DNA of 37,545 nucleotides, taken from JANYCG01 sp031365665. Lineage in GTDB: Bacteria > Pseudomonadota > Gammaproteobacteria > Burkholderiales > Burkholderiaceae_C. The first letter of the stretch is position 1, and each line of letters starts with the position of its first letter. The position numbers and the translations under genes were made by a program. Location: assembly GCA_031365665.1 (NCBI GenBank), contig JANLYO010000119.1, positions 1 through 37,545 on the forward strand, written 5' to 3'. The notes beneath the pieces were generated by a model. The model saw nothing but the letters and a program-made list of their open reading frames with translations. It was not told the origin of the DNA and did not search any database. Of this stretch, positions 16,643 to 24,592 are shown piece by piece.

Positions 16643-17665
16643 TTATCCAAAATGCCCGCGCATCATGATGCCGCGGTCAACACCGCGGAGCACATCGCGC
16701 AGCAAATCACGTGATTTGGCGCTGTCAAAAACGGCCGAGTGGATGTTGGGCTGCCCTTCGACCAGCGACGTGACATCGACATCGAAGACGTTGTCGTAGA
16801 CGTCTTTGCTGTCTGAGAGGCCGCTGCGGCCCAGCCGACGTGTGCCGAAGTGTTTCAACCCGGCTGACGCGCCCAACACCTGGTCAAGGCCGGTGTACAT
16901 GGCGCACACGCGGTAACACAGGTTGGCCATGAGGGAGCCATCTGAGTCGCTCGGTTTGCCTTTCTGGAAGAGGTCGTTGTCCACGTCCGCCGCGACCATC
17001 ACCAACTGGTGCACCAGCGTGATGAGTTGCGGATTGTTCAGTTTGCGCGATGCAATCGCCAGCGCGTTTTGCAAGACATAGTTGCCCATGCTGTGCGCGA
17101 TCACGGAGACCTTGGCGCGGCATACCGTGGTTTGTTTGTTGCCCTCGACGCTGCCATTGCGGATATTGTTGATGGCCGCCGCCCGTTGCATGGTGGAGAG
17201 ATGCTCGTGCAGGTGTACAAAAACATCCGCCAATTGCGGGGCTGAGGCGCGGGCGTCTTCGCGGTCAGGCAAATAGGCTGCGGCGCTGCCGTTGGAGGGC
17301 CAGGTAAAGAGCACCGGAATGCCCAGGCCTTTGTTGCCTTTGAACAGCGTGTTCTTGATCTGCTGGTAACGCTCAACCGCATCTACCCAGCCGTTGTTGA
17401 AGCCATGGATGAAGAGCGAGACATGTTTCTGGTCTTCGTTGCTGGCTTCGGCCTTCAAAATGTCGTCGCTACCGGGAAAATCCTCGGTCTCCTTCATCAA
17501 CGCCGAGCGGAATTCATCGCCGCTCAAAGACTCCCAGCCATTGAGCGAACATAGGGCGTCACCGGTCTTGCTGCTGGTGAAATACCGGGTGTTCTTCGTA
17601 TCCAGGCGGATGCCCAAGTCGTCGCCGTCGAGTTGGCGGTTGGTGATCATGTAGGAATTGCTCAT
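16643..17665 (-). CDS. DUF900-like alpha/beta hydrolase
   Basis: 340 residues from ATG at 17665; the frame remains open further upstream, but MSNSYMITNRQL is the natural start. The core reads VSLFIHGFNNGW near residue 85, then IPVLFTWPSNGS, and the nucleophile elbow VIAHSMGNYVL (G/A-x-S-x-G class). The pattern matches PF05990-type serine hydrolases of unknown substrate. No signal peptide is seen, so it is likely cytoplasmic. It stands alone between dcd and pcp. The 172-bp gap to pcp holds an AAACAGGGGACACGTC motif and an A-run but no ORF. Confidence 0.82.
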   Translation of the reverse strand: MSNSYMITNRQLDGDDLGIRLDTKNTRYFTSSKTGDALCSLNGWESLSGDEFRSALMKETEDFPGSDDILKAEASNEDQKHVSLFIHGFNNGWVDAVERYQQIKNTLFKGNKGLGIPVLFTWPSNGSAAAYLPDREDARASAPQLADVFVHLHEHLSTMQRAAAINNIRNGSVEGNKQTTVCRAKVSVIAHSMGNYVLQNALAIASRKLNNPQLITLVHQLVMVAADVDNDLFQKGKPSDSDGSLMANLCYRVCAMYTGLDQVLGASAGLKHFGTRRLGRSGLSDSKDVYDNVFDVDVTSLVEGQPNIHSAVFDSAKSRDLLRDVLRGVDRGIMMRGHFG

Positions 17666-17837
17666 GACGGCTCCAGTGGGGTGTGGGGTGGATGCTGAGT
17701 GGGATAGCCGTTGAACATTAGCGCAAATGGACGTTCTTGGCATCCTTCAAACAGGGGACACGTCAAACTGATTTTGTAAAAAAAAGTTTCAGGCGCTTGG
17801 GCTGTCCAGCGCGGCGGATTCGGTTGCGCGAGCAGGG

Positions 17838-18536
17838 TCATTGAATCGCCCCGGCGCCCAGTGCCAGATCGGCGGTGTGCGTCAAAGCCGCCCGCACTGC
17901 AAGCCGAAGACCCCGCACCACCTCCTCCAGCGGCAAGCTGGGCACCCCTTGCTGGGGTAAAAAGGGCACGTGGATGAAGCCGCCGCGCGTGGCCTCGAAC
18001 CGTTTCTGCGAGGCCAAGACGTGCATCAACCCGTAAAACACATGGTTGCAAACAAAAGTCCCGGCAGTTTGCGAAACCTCCACCGCGACATTGTTGGTCT
18101 GAAGTGCCTGGTACATCGCCTTGATGGGCAAACGGCTGAAGTAGGCGGCGGGGCCGTTCGGCACCACCGCCGTATCGACGGGCTGTGCGCCCGCGTTGTC
18201 GGGGATGCGCGCGTCGTTGATGTTGATGGCCACCCGCTCCAGCGACAGCGCCGATCTCCCACCAGCTTGACCGACGCAAATGACAAGCTCAGGCTGGTGT
18301 TTGTCCAACAAGGCGTCCAATTCCACCAAAGACCGGCCAAAAATGCAAGGCAAACAGGCGGCCACGAGCTGGCGTCCCAAAACGTGCTTGCCATGCAGGG
18401 CCTTCACCGCGAGCCAGCTTGGGTTCACACTTTCGCCGCCAAAAGGTTCGAAACCAGTGAGCAAAACAGGCGCGATTTTGGATGGGGGCGCAGACGAGCG
18501 GGTGGATTTCGTGGAAAGTGCCTGGCGCGTTAACAT
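17838..18536 (-). CDS. pcp: Pyrrolidone-carboxylate peptidase
   Basis: 232 residues; family members are about 215, and the extra 20 residues before VLLTGFEPFGG suggest a slightly later true start. This cytoplasmic C15 cysteine peptidase removes N-terminal pyroglutamate. The active-site triad is visible: Glu in LSLERVAININDARIPDN, Cys in QTAGTFVCNHVFYGLMH and His in GGFIHVPFLPQQ. It is divergent from the YpfJ gene with 70 bp between starts. Confidence 0.94.
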   Translation of the reverse strand: MLTRQALSTKSTRSSAPPSKIAPVLLTGFEPFGGESVNPSWLAVKALHGKHVLGRQLVAACLPCIFGRSLVELDALLDKHQPELVICVGQAGGRSALSLERVAININDARIPDNAGAQPVDTAVVPNGPAAYFSRLPIKAMYQALQTNNVAVEVSQTAGTFVCNHVFYGLMHVLASQKRFEATRGGFIHVPFLPQQGVPSLPLEEVVRGLRLAVRAALTHTADLALGAGAIQ

Positions 18537-18606
18537 GACTGCAATTTACCTCAAGCACGTGGAACATGCGTGTCGCAACAATCAGCGCAATACCAGGAGA
18601 CAGGTC

Positions 18607-19479
18607 ATGAAATGGGAAGGCAACCGGGAATCCGACAATGTCGAAGACCGCCGTGATGGTGGTGGAGGTGGCGGCGGTGGGATTGGCGGACGCGGCATTG
18701 GCATCGGCTCAATCGTCATCGCACTGGCAGCCTCGTATTTTTTGGGCATCAACCCGATGACGGTGCTGAGCATCCTCAGTGGCGGCAGCCCGGCGCCGCA
18801 AGTGCAGGAAGGTCCGGCACACCGGCCGCCGGCAGACGACAAAATGACCAAGTTTGTCGGCACGGTGCTGGCAGACACCGAAGACGTGTGGAAAAGCGTT
18901 TTCACCAAGGGCGGCGCGCAGTACAAAGAACCCAAGCTGGTGTTGTTTCGCGGCTCGACACCCACCGCCTGCGGTGCAGGCCAGGCGGCGATGGGGCCGT
19001 TTTATTGTCCAGGCGATCAAAAGGTCTACATTGATCTGGCCTTCTACCAAACGCTCAAAGACAAACTCGGTGCGCCGGGTGACTTCGCCCAGGCCTACGT
19101 GATCGCTCACGAGGTCGGCCACCACGTGCAAAACCTGTTGGGCATCACCGCCAAGATGGACCAGATGCGGGCCAAAGTGAGCCAAGTCGAATACAACGCA
19201 TTGAGTGTGCGTCTGGAGTTGCAAGCCGACTGCTTCGCCGGCGTGTGGGCGCACCATGCGCAAAACGCGCGGCAGATTCTGGAAAACGGCGATGTCGAAG
19301 AAGCCATGAACGCTGCCGCCAAAATTGGCGATGACGCGCTGCAAAAAGGCGCTGGAGGCCGCGTCGTGCCCGAGAGTTTCACCCACGGCAGCAGCGCGCA
19401 GCGCACGCGCTGGTTCAATCTGGGGCTGCAAAACGGCAGTGTCAAAGGCTGCGATACCTTCTCGGCACGGCAACTCTAG
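18607..19479 (+). CDS. ypfJ: YpfJ-family neutral zinc metallopeptidase
   Basis: 290 residues from ATG at 18607, preceded by AGGAGA; the frame is open upstream but antisense to pcp. The N-terminus MKWEGNRESDNVEDRR and a poly-glycine run are typical of PF04228. A single membrane segment follows (GIGSIVIALAASYFLGI, about residues 34-52), so the catalytic part is probably periplasmic. The zinc motif is HEVGHH near residue 169, with ELQADCFAGVWAHH downstream supplying the third ligand. Physiological substrates are not known for the family. Confidence 0.93.
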   Translation: MKWEGNRESDNVEDRRDGGGGGGGGIGGRGIGIGSIVIALAASYFLGINPMTVLSILSGGSPAPQVQEGPAHRPPADDKMTKFVGTVLADTEDVWKSVFTKGGAQYKEPKLVLFRGSTPTACGAGQAAMGPFYCPGDQKVYIDLAFYQTLKDKLGAPGDFAQAYVIAHEVGHHVQNLLGITAKMDQMRAKVSQVEYNALSVRLELQADCFAGVWAHHAQNARQILENGDVEEAMNAAAKIGDDALQKGAGGRVVPESFTHGSSAQRTRWFNLGLQNGSVKGCDTFSARQL

Positions 19480-19499
19480 GCAATTTCGGCCCCATCGGC

Positions 19500-19505
19500 G
19501 ATAAT
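19500..19505 (+). promoter_or_regulatory. Possible -10 box of the DEAD-box helicase gene
   Basis: GATAAT stands 27 bp before the helicase ATG, in a spot consistent with a short leader. No clear -35 hexamer is visible. Confidence 0.3.
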
Positions 19506-19532
19506 CGGGGGTTGTCCCGATCTGACCGATAA

Positions 19533-21167
19533 ATGAACCAAGCCGTCGCCGAATTGCCTTTTCCTGAAGTCGTTGAGCCTGCCGTTGCCACTGTTGCGGC
19601 TGCCTCCTCTGAAGATACCCCGAATTTAAGCGCGTTTTCACAGCTCAATCTGGCTGCGCCGCTCGCGCGCGCCGTGGCCGAGCTGGGTTACGAGTCGATG
19701 ACGCCGATCCAGGCCAAGGCGATCCCGCTGGTGATCCAGGGCCGCGACGTGATGGGCGCCGCGCAGACCGGCACCGGCAAAACCGCCGCTTTCGCGCTGC
19801 CGCTGCTGCACCGCCTGCTGAAGCACGAAAACACCTCCACCTCGCCCGCGCGCCACCCGGTGCGCGCGCTGGTGCTGTTGCCCACGCGCGAACTGGCCGA
19901 CCAGGTGGCCCAGGCCATCAAGGCCTACGCCAAGCACACCCAGATCCGCACCACCGTGGTTTTTGGCGGCATGGACATGAAACCGCAAACGCTGGAGCTG
20001 AAAAGAGGCGTTGAGGTGCTGGTGGCCACGCCCGGACGCCTGCTGGACCACATTGAAGCCAAAAACGCGGTGCTCAACCAGGTCGAATACGTGGTGCTCG
20101 ACGAAGCCGACCGCATGCTCGACATCGGCTTTCTGCCCGATTTGCAGCGCATCCTGAGTTACCTGCCCAAACAACGCACCACGCTGCTCTTTTCGGCCAC
20201 GTTCTCCACGGAAATCAAACGCCTGGCCAGCAGCTACCTGCAAGACCCGATCACGGTTGAAGTGGCCCGCTCCAACGCCACCGCCAGCACGGTCGAGCAG
20301 CATTTTTACAGCGTTGGCGACGACGACAAACGCCACGCGCTGCACCAGATCCTGCGCCAGCGCCAGTTGAAGCAGGCCTTCGTGTTTGTCAACAGCAAAC
20401 TCGGCTGCGCGCGGCTGGCCCGCTCGCTCGAGCGCGAAGGCCTCAACGCCACCGCGCTGCACGGCGACAAGAGCCAGGACGAACGCCTCAAGGCGCTTGA
20501 CGCCTTCAAAAAAGGCGAGGTTGACCTGCTGGTGTGCACCGACGTGGCCGCGCGCGGGCTCGACATCAAAGACGTGCCGGCCGTGTTCAACTTCGACATC
20601 CCCTTCAACGCCGAAGATTACGTGCACCGCATTGGCCGCACCGGTCGCGCCGGACAGTCGGGCCTGGCGGTGAGTTTTGTCTCCAAGAGCGATGCGCGCC
20701 TGGTCGCCGACATTGAAAAGCTGATCAAAACCAAAATCGAACTCGAAGCCGTCGAGTTCGATGAAGACCAGCCGGACATCCGCCGCCAGGGCCATTTCAA
20801 CGATGGCCGCCGCATGTACAAAGCGCCGGGTGGTGACGAGGCGGATGCGAGCCAGCGTGTCGGCGAGCGCCCGCGTGAGGCCTCGGGCCAGCAGGGTGGG
20901 CGCGAGTCTGGACGTGACAGCGGACGAGAGTCAGGACGAGACAGCGCGCGTGATTTCTCCCGCCCGCCCCGGCGCGATTTTTCCCGCGACTACGCCCGCC
21001 CGACACCGGCCAACCGCGATCCGTTCTTTGACAAGCCGTATGAGCCCACTGCGGTAGCGGACACGCCAGCGCCCACGTGGGAGCCGTCGGTGAAACACGC
21101 CACGCGCAGCATCTCGGCGAACATCAAACCGAAACGTCGGGTGGCGGCTTTGTTCAAATCCGAATAA
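19533..21167 (+). CDS. rhlE: DEAD-box ATP-dependent RNA helicase, RhlE-like
   Basis: 544 residues. The helicase core begins after a 30-residue Ala/Val-rich leader: FSQLNLAAPLARAV and the Q motif, AQTGTGKTAAF (Walker A), PTRELADQ, VLDEADRMLDIGF, LLFSATF, then ARGLDIKDVPAVFNFD and HRIGRTGRAGQSG. The C-terminal 150 residues are a low-complexity basic tail with repeated SGR-(D/E) units and FSRPPRRDFSRDY, as in RhlE/SrmB-type helicases that bind RNA non-specifically. It is likely involved in ribosome assembly or mRNA decay, often more important in the cold. The stop is embedded in AT-rich repeat copy B. Confidence 0.93.
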   Translation: MNQAVAELPFPEVVEPAVATVAAASSEDTPNLSAFSQLNLAAPLARAVAELGYESMTPIQAKAIPLVIQGRDVMGAAQTGTGKTAAFALPLLHRLLKHENTSTSPARHPVRALVLLPTRELADQVAQAIKAYAKHTQIRTTVVFGGMDMKPQTLELKRGVEVLVATPGRLLDHIEAKNAVLNQVEYVVLDEADRMLDIGFLPDLQRILSYLPKQRTTLLFSATFSTEIKRLASSYLQDPITVEVARSNATASTVEQHFYSVGDDDKRHALHQILRQRQLKQAFVFVNSKLGCARLARSLEREGLNATALHGDKSQDERLKALDAFKKGEVDLLVCTDVAARGLDIKDVPAVFNFDIPFNAEDYVHRIGRTGRAGQSGLAVSFVSKSDARLVADIEKLIKTKIELEAVEFDEDQPDIRRQGHFNDGRRMYKAPGGDEADASQRVGERPREASGQQGGRESGRDSGRESGRDSARDFSRPPRRDFSRDYARPTPANRDPFFDKPYEPTAVADTPAPTWEPSVKHATRSISANIKPKRRVAALFKSE

Positions 21168-21335
21168 ATATTATTTAAATATGGTAAAATAGATTTTTGG
21201 CTTCTAAGTCACGTATTTATTTAATAGTTTGCTACTATATTTAGTATATAAATTGTAATTATTTTACTAAAAAATTTGGTAAAATATAAAATAAACGTTA
21301 CATTTTCGATTTCAATTTTGTGAAATCAAGGGCTC
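21163..21335. repeat. AT-rich intergenic repeat, copy B
   Basis: It begins at the helicase stop and fills most of the 220-bp gap to the convergent apaH gene. CACGTATTTATTTAA (21210-21224) and ATAAACG (21291-21297), 81 bp apart, match copy A (10796-10950) in sequence and spacing, as does the TTTTC-rich tail. In both copies the element follows the stop codon of a plus-strand gene in the same orientation. No ORF or clear terminator is present. Confidence 0.7.
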
Positions 21336-21387
21336 AAGTTGAGCGAAATTCGAGGTCGAGCCAGTTCAAGCCCTACGCCAGCCTGAC

Positions 21388-22284
21388 TCACACCCGCTGC
21401 GCCGCCTCGCACTTCACCTGAATCAGTTCCCCCAAGGCATGCGCTGACACCAGATTCCGTTCAACACGGTTCCCCCCTGCAAGCGGTAAATCACCTCTGC
21501 TACGAATATGCAGCGCACTCAAGCAGCCACCCCAGACGCAGCCTGAATCCATGCTCAGCAGATCAGCGCGGGCCAGCCAACCCAGCGTGGACCAGTGGCC
21601 GAAAGCCACGATTACGTCGGCGGTTTGGCGGCCCGGCGCGTCGTACCAAGGCAGGTGACCCAAGGGCGCGTCAATGGCACGCAGGCCCTTGGCTTCAAAC
21701 TCCATTTCGCCCGTGGGCGTGCAAAACCGGATGCGGGTGAGTGCGTTGACGACGACACGCAGGCGCGCGTAGCCGCTCAAGGCGCCGCTCCACGCGCGCG
21801 GCTCGTTGCCGTACATGTTGTAAAAAAAATCACCCCAATCAGGGCCGCGCAACACCGCCTCGACTTCAGCGGCGAGCGCCAGCGTTTGGGCGGCGCTCCA
21901 CTGTGGCAACACCCCGGCATGCACCATGAGGCAGTCTTGGCCCCGGAAATTTTCAAAGATCGCCAGATGCTGCTGACGCAGCCAGTACAGCATCGGCTCG
22001 CGGTCGCTGGCTTGCAGCACGTCCGCAATGGTGTCGCCCCCGTGCGGCTTGCGCACGCCGTGGGCGCAGGCCAGCAGGTGCAGGTCGTGGTTGCCCAGCA
22101 GGCAGCGCGCGGCATCGCCGAAACCCATCAGGCGGCGCAGGACACCCGCCGAGTCGGGGCCGCGGTTCACCAGGTCGCCCAACATGTACAAAGTGTCGCG
22201 GCTGGGCGAGAACGCCACAATCTGCAACAGCCGCTCCAGAGCGGCGTCGCAGCCCTGTACATCGCCAATCAAGTACATTCCCAT
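21388..22284 (-). CDS. apaH: Symmetrical bis(5'-nucleosyl)-tetraphosphatase
   Basis: 298 residues, slightly longer than the usual 270-280. It cleaves Ap4A to two ADP and also removes Np4 caps from RNA. Metallophosphatase motifs are YLIGDVQGCDAAL (GDxxG), MLGDLVNRGPDS (GDxxxRGP) and CLLGNHDLHLLA (GNHD). Two ATG codons occur at the start (MGM). It is divergent from the CNNM gene with 35 bp between starts, so promoters must overlap. Confidence 0.95.
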   Translation of the reverse strand: MGMYLIGDVQGCDAALERLLQIVAFSPSRDTLYMLGDLVNRGPDSAGVLRRLMGFGDAARCLLGNHDLHLLACAHGVRKPHGGDTIADVLQASDREPMLYWLRQQHLAIFENFRGQDCLMVHAGVLPQWSAAQTLALAAEVEAVLRGPDWGDFFYNMYGNEPRAWSGALSGYARLRVVVNALTRIRFCTPTGEMEFEAKGLRAIDAPLGHLPWYDAPGRQTADVIVAFGHWSTLGWLARADLLSMDSGCVWGGCLSALHIRSRGDLPLAGGNRVERNLVSAHALGELIQVKCEAAQRV

Positions 22285-22319
22285 GGTGTCGATTCTCGCT
22301 TCCCATTGATCCCGCGCCG

Positions 22320-23627
22320 ATGGAATTCCTGCTGATCGTTTTTCTCACCCTTTTGAACGGGGTGTTTGCGATGTCTGAGCTGGCCTTGGCGGCCAGCCGC
22401 AAGGCGCGCCTATCGGCCATGGCCGAGGCGGGTGACTTGGGCGCGGTGGCGGCGCTTCAATTGCTGGCGCATCCGACCAGTTTTCTCTCCACAGTGCAAG
22501 TGGGCATCACCTCGATTGGTGTGTTGAACGGCATCGTGGGCGAAGCGGCGTTCAGCGCCGGTCTGGCGGGCTGGTTGCAGGGTTTTGGCGTGACCGAGAA
22601 AGCCTCGGCCATTTCGGCGACTGCGGTGGTGGTGACCCTGATCACCTTCACCACCATCATTTTTGGCGAACTGGTGCCCAAACGCATCGGTCAGCTGTAC
22701 CCCGAGGTGGTGGCGCGCTGGGTGGCGCGACCGATGTTGTTGCTGGCCAAAGCCGCCAGCCCCTTTGTGCGCCTGCTGTCGGCCACGACGCAAGGTACCT
22801 TGAAACTCATGCGCATCGACACCAACGCCGCGCGTGAAGTCACCGAGGAAGAAATCGCCGCGAGCCTCGAAGAAGGCCTTGACGCCGGTGTGATCGAGCA
22901 TCACGAACACCAAATGGTGCAAAACGTCTTCAGCCTGGACGACCGGCCCCTGACCTCATTGATGGTGCCGCGCATCGACATTGAATGGCTGGACGCCGCC
23001 AACACCGTGGCGCAAAGCCTTGCGTTGGTGAAAGACAAAGGCGAAGAGCGGTCGCACTCCTGGTTTGTGGTGTGCCGGGGCTCGCTTGACGACGTGGTGG
23101 GTGTGATCAGTGTGGGCAAACTGCTGCAGCTGGGCGTGGGCCACACCAGCCCTATTGGCGAGCTGGCGCAGGCGGCCACCTTCGTGCCGGAAACACTCAG
23201 CGGCATGGAGCTTTTGGAGCAGTTTCGCAAACGTTCTGGCCGCATCGTGCTGGTGGTGGATGAATATGGCGTGGTGCAAGGCTTGGTGACACCCGCCGAT
23301 CTGTTGGAAGCCATCACCGGCGAACTGCAGCCGACCACGCAGGTGCAAGCCTGGGCCACCCGGCGGGAAGACGGCAGTTGGCTGCTGGACGGCCTGATGC
23401 CCATCAACGAACTCAAGGCCCGCCTGGCGATTGACGGCTTACCCGAGGAAGACCGTGGCCGCTACAACACCGTGGCCGGCCTCTTGATGGCGGTATCAGG
23501 CCGCCTGCCCGAAACCGGGGAACACATCGATTGCGCCGGTTGGCGCTTTGAGGTGGTGGATCTGGATGGGCGTCGGGTGGATAAAGTTTTGGCTGCGCGG
23601 CTTGCCCCGCTCAAGGTGCAGGGCTAA
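22320..23627 (+). CDS. CNNM/hemolysin-like transporter with CBS pair and CorC-type domain
   Basis: 435 residues. An N-terminal DUF21/CNNM membrane domain (about residues 1-190, starting MEFLLIVFLTLLNGVFAMSE) has the family's ELALAASRKARL and FGELVPKRIG stretches. A CBS pair follows (LMVPRIDIEWLD; VLVVDEYGVVQGLVT), then a C-terminal CorC_HlyC transporter-associated domain ending near the stop. These proteins act in the inner membrane and are linked to Mg2+/Co2+ homeostasis; the hemolysin name is historical. Its stop overlaps that of the convergent YdcF gene by four bases. Confidence 0.92.
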   Translation: MEFLLIVFLTLLNGVFAMSELALAASRKARLSAMAEAGDLGAVAALQLLAHPTSFLSTVQVGITSIGVLNGIVGEAAFSAGLAGWLQGFGVTEKASAISATAVVVTLITFTTIIFGELVPKRIGQLYPEVVARWVARPMLLLAKAASPFVRLLSATTQGTLKLMRIDTNAAREVTEEEIAASLEEGLDAGVIEHHEHQMVQNVFSLDDRPLTSLMVPRIDIEWLDAANTVAQSLALVKDKGEERSHSWFVVCRGSLDDVVGVISVGKLLQLGVGHTSPIGELAQAATFVPETLSGMELLEQFRKRSGRIVLVVDEYGVVQGLVTPADLLEAITGELQPTTQVQAWATRREDGSWLLDGLMPINELKARLAIDGLPEEDRGRYNTVAGLLMAVSGRLPETGEHIDCAGWRFEVVDLDGRRVDKVLAARLAPLKVQG

Positions 23628-24394
23628 ATCCTGCCCGCCAGCCGGTAGGCGACGTAGCCGATCATCTCATGCAGCGCGTAATGCCACTTTTCCATGCCAT
23701 CCAGGATGGAATAACCACCCCAGTCGGGCTCTTCAGCTGCGCGGAAATCGACCGGGTAAGGCGTGACGTTCCAGCCCGCCTTGACAAACACCCCCATCGA
23801 ACGGGGCATGTGCGCGGCAGTGGTGAGCAGGAGCCAGGGCTGCTTCGGGTCCAGGCCCGGCAGCTTTGCCGTCATCACGGCATTGTCGTAGGTGGTGCGC
23901 GAGGCCGACTCGTACACCACGCGTGCGGGGTCTACGCCCATCAGGTCAAAAAAGATTTTGGCGCGATCCGCCTCGGTGTATTTGGACCATTTGAGATTGC
24001 CCTCACCGCCGGTAAAAACTAGTTTCAGATGGGGATGCCGTTGCAACAAAGCAAGCGGAACAACCATGCGCTCGGCCGAGCTATTGAGGGCGATCTGCCC
24101 CGGTCTCTCCCACAGGCGTGAGCCACTCAAGGCGCCACCCAGCACCACCACCCCGACATACGGTTTTAGATCAGAACCGGGAGGAATCGAAGCGCTCTGG
24201 CTTTCGAGCCTGTGCAAGACGTGGTCAACCGGGCCGTCCCAACCGGTGAGCAAGAGGACAAGCAAGGCTACCCAACAAAATGCCAAGCCGGTTTTGCGCC
24301 AACGCCGCAACACCAATAAACCTGCCAGAAGCAGAAAAATGGCCCAGGCGACTGGTTGAGTGAGAAACGAAAGGAATTTAGAGGCTAGGAACAC
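23624..24394 (-). CDS. YdcF/ElyC-type DUF218 membrane protein
   Basis: 256 residues. Two N-terminal membrane segments (about residues 10-27 and 35-52) precede a DUF218 domain: YVGVVVLGGALSG, RMVVPLALLQRHP, LVFTGGEGN, YESASRTTYDNAV and LLLTTAAHMPRS. ElyC/SanA relatives influence envelope integrity and lipid-carrier use; the catalytic role of the domain is unclear. Convergent with the CNNM gene, and 69 bp downstream of tRNA-Thr on the same strand. Confidence 0.88.
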   Translation of the reverse strand: MFLASKFLSFLTQPVAWAIFLLLAGLLVLRRWRKTGLAFCWVALLVLLLTGWDGPVDHVLHRLESQSASIPPGSDLKPYVGVVVLGGALSGSRLWERPGQIALNSSAERMVVPLALLQRHPHLKLVFTGGEGNLKWSKYTEADRAKIFFDLMGVDPARVVYESASRTTYDNAVMTAKLPGLDPKQPWLLLTTAAHMPRSMGVFVKAGWNVTPYPVDFRAAEEPDWGGYSILDGMEKWHYALHEMIGYVAYRLAGRI

Positions 24395-24463
24395 AAATGC
24401 AGCCGTGTTGTAGTCTGGCGTTCCGCAGTTTGTATCGGCAAATCAAAACGACCCGCTGGAATA

Positions 24464-24539
24464 TGGTGCCGGAGAGATGAATCGAACACCCGACCTTCTC
24501 ATTACGAATGAGCTGCTCTACCGACTGAGCTACACCGGC
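24464..24539 (-). tRNA. tRNA-Thr (anticodon CGU)
   Basis: The 76-nt cloverleaf includes an encoded CCA at 24466-24464. The anticodon loop TTCGTAA sits on stem GCTCA/TGAGA. The D arm is GCTC/GAGC and the T loop TTCGATT. The acceptor stem GCCGGTG/CTCCGGC has one U-U mismatch (positions 6 and 67), and the T stem uses two G-U pairs. A27-43 type G-A mismatch is usual for tRNA-Thr. Confidence 0.95.
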
Positions 24540-24592
24540 ATAAGCTCTCGATTATAACTTTGATTGCAGCCTTGACCGCCGTGCGACCCCGC

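Noticed and set aside
19638..20795. Minus-strand ORF of 385 residues
   Set aside because: Antisense to the DEAD-box helicase core, which is unambiguously coding on the plus strand.
20880..20950. Possible CRISPR-like or tandem DNA repeat
   Set aside because: The repeats are in-frame SGR-(D/E) codons in the low-complexity tail of the helicase, with no spacer pattern.
24395..24592. Genomic island inserted at tRNA-Thr
   Set aside because: Both flanks are ordinary chromosomal genes; no integrase or repeat of the tRNA 3' end is seen.
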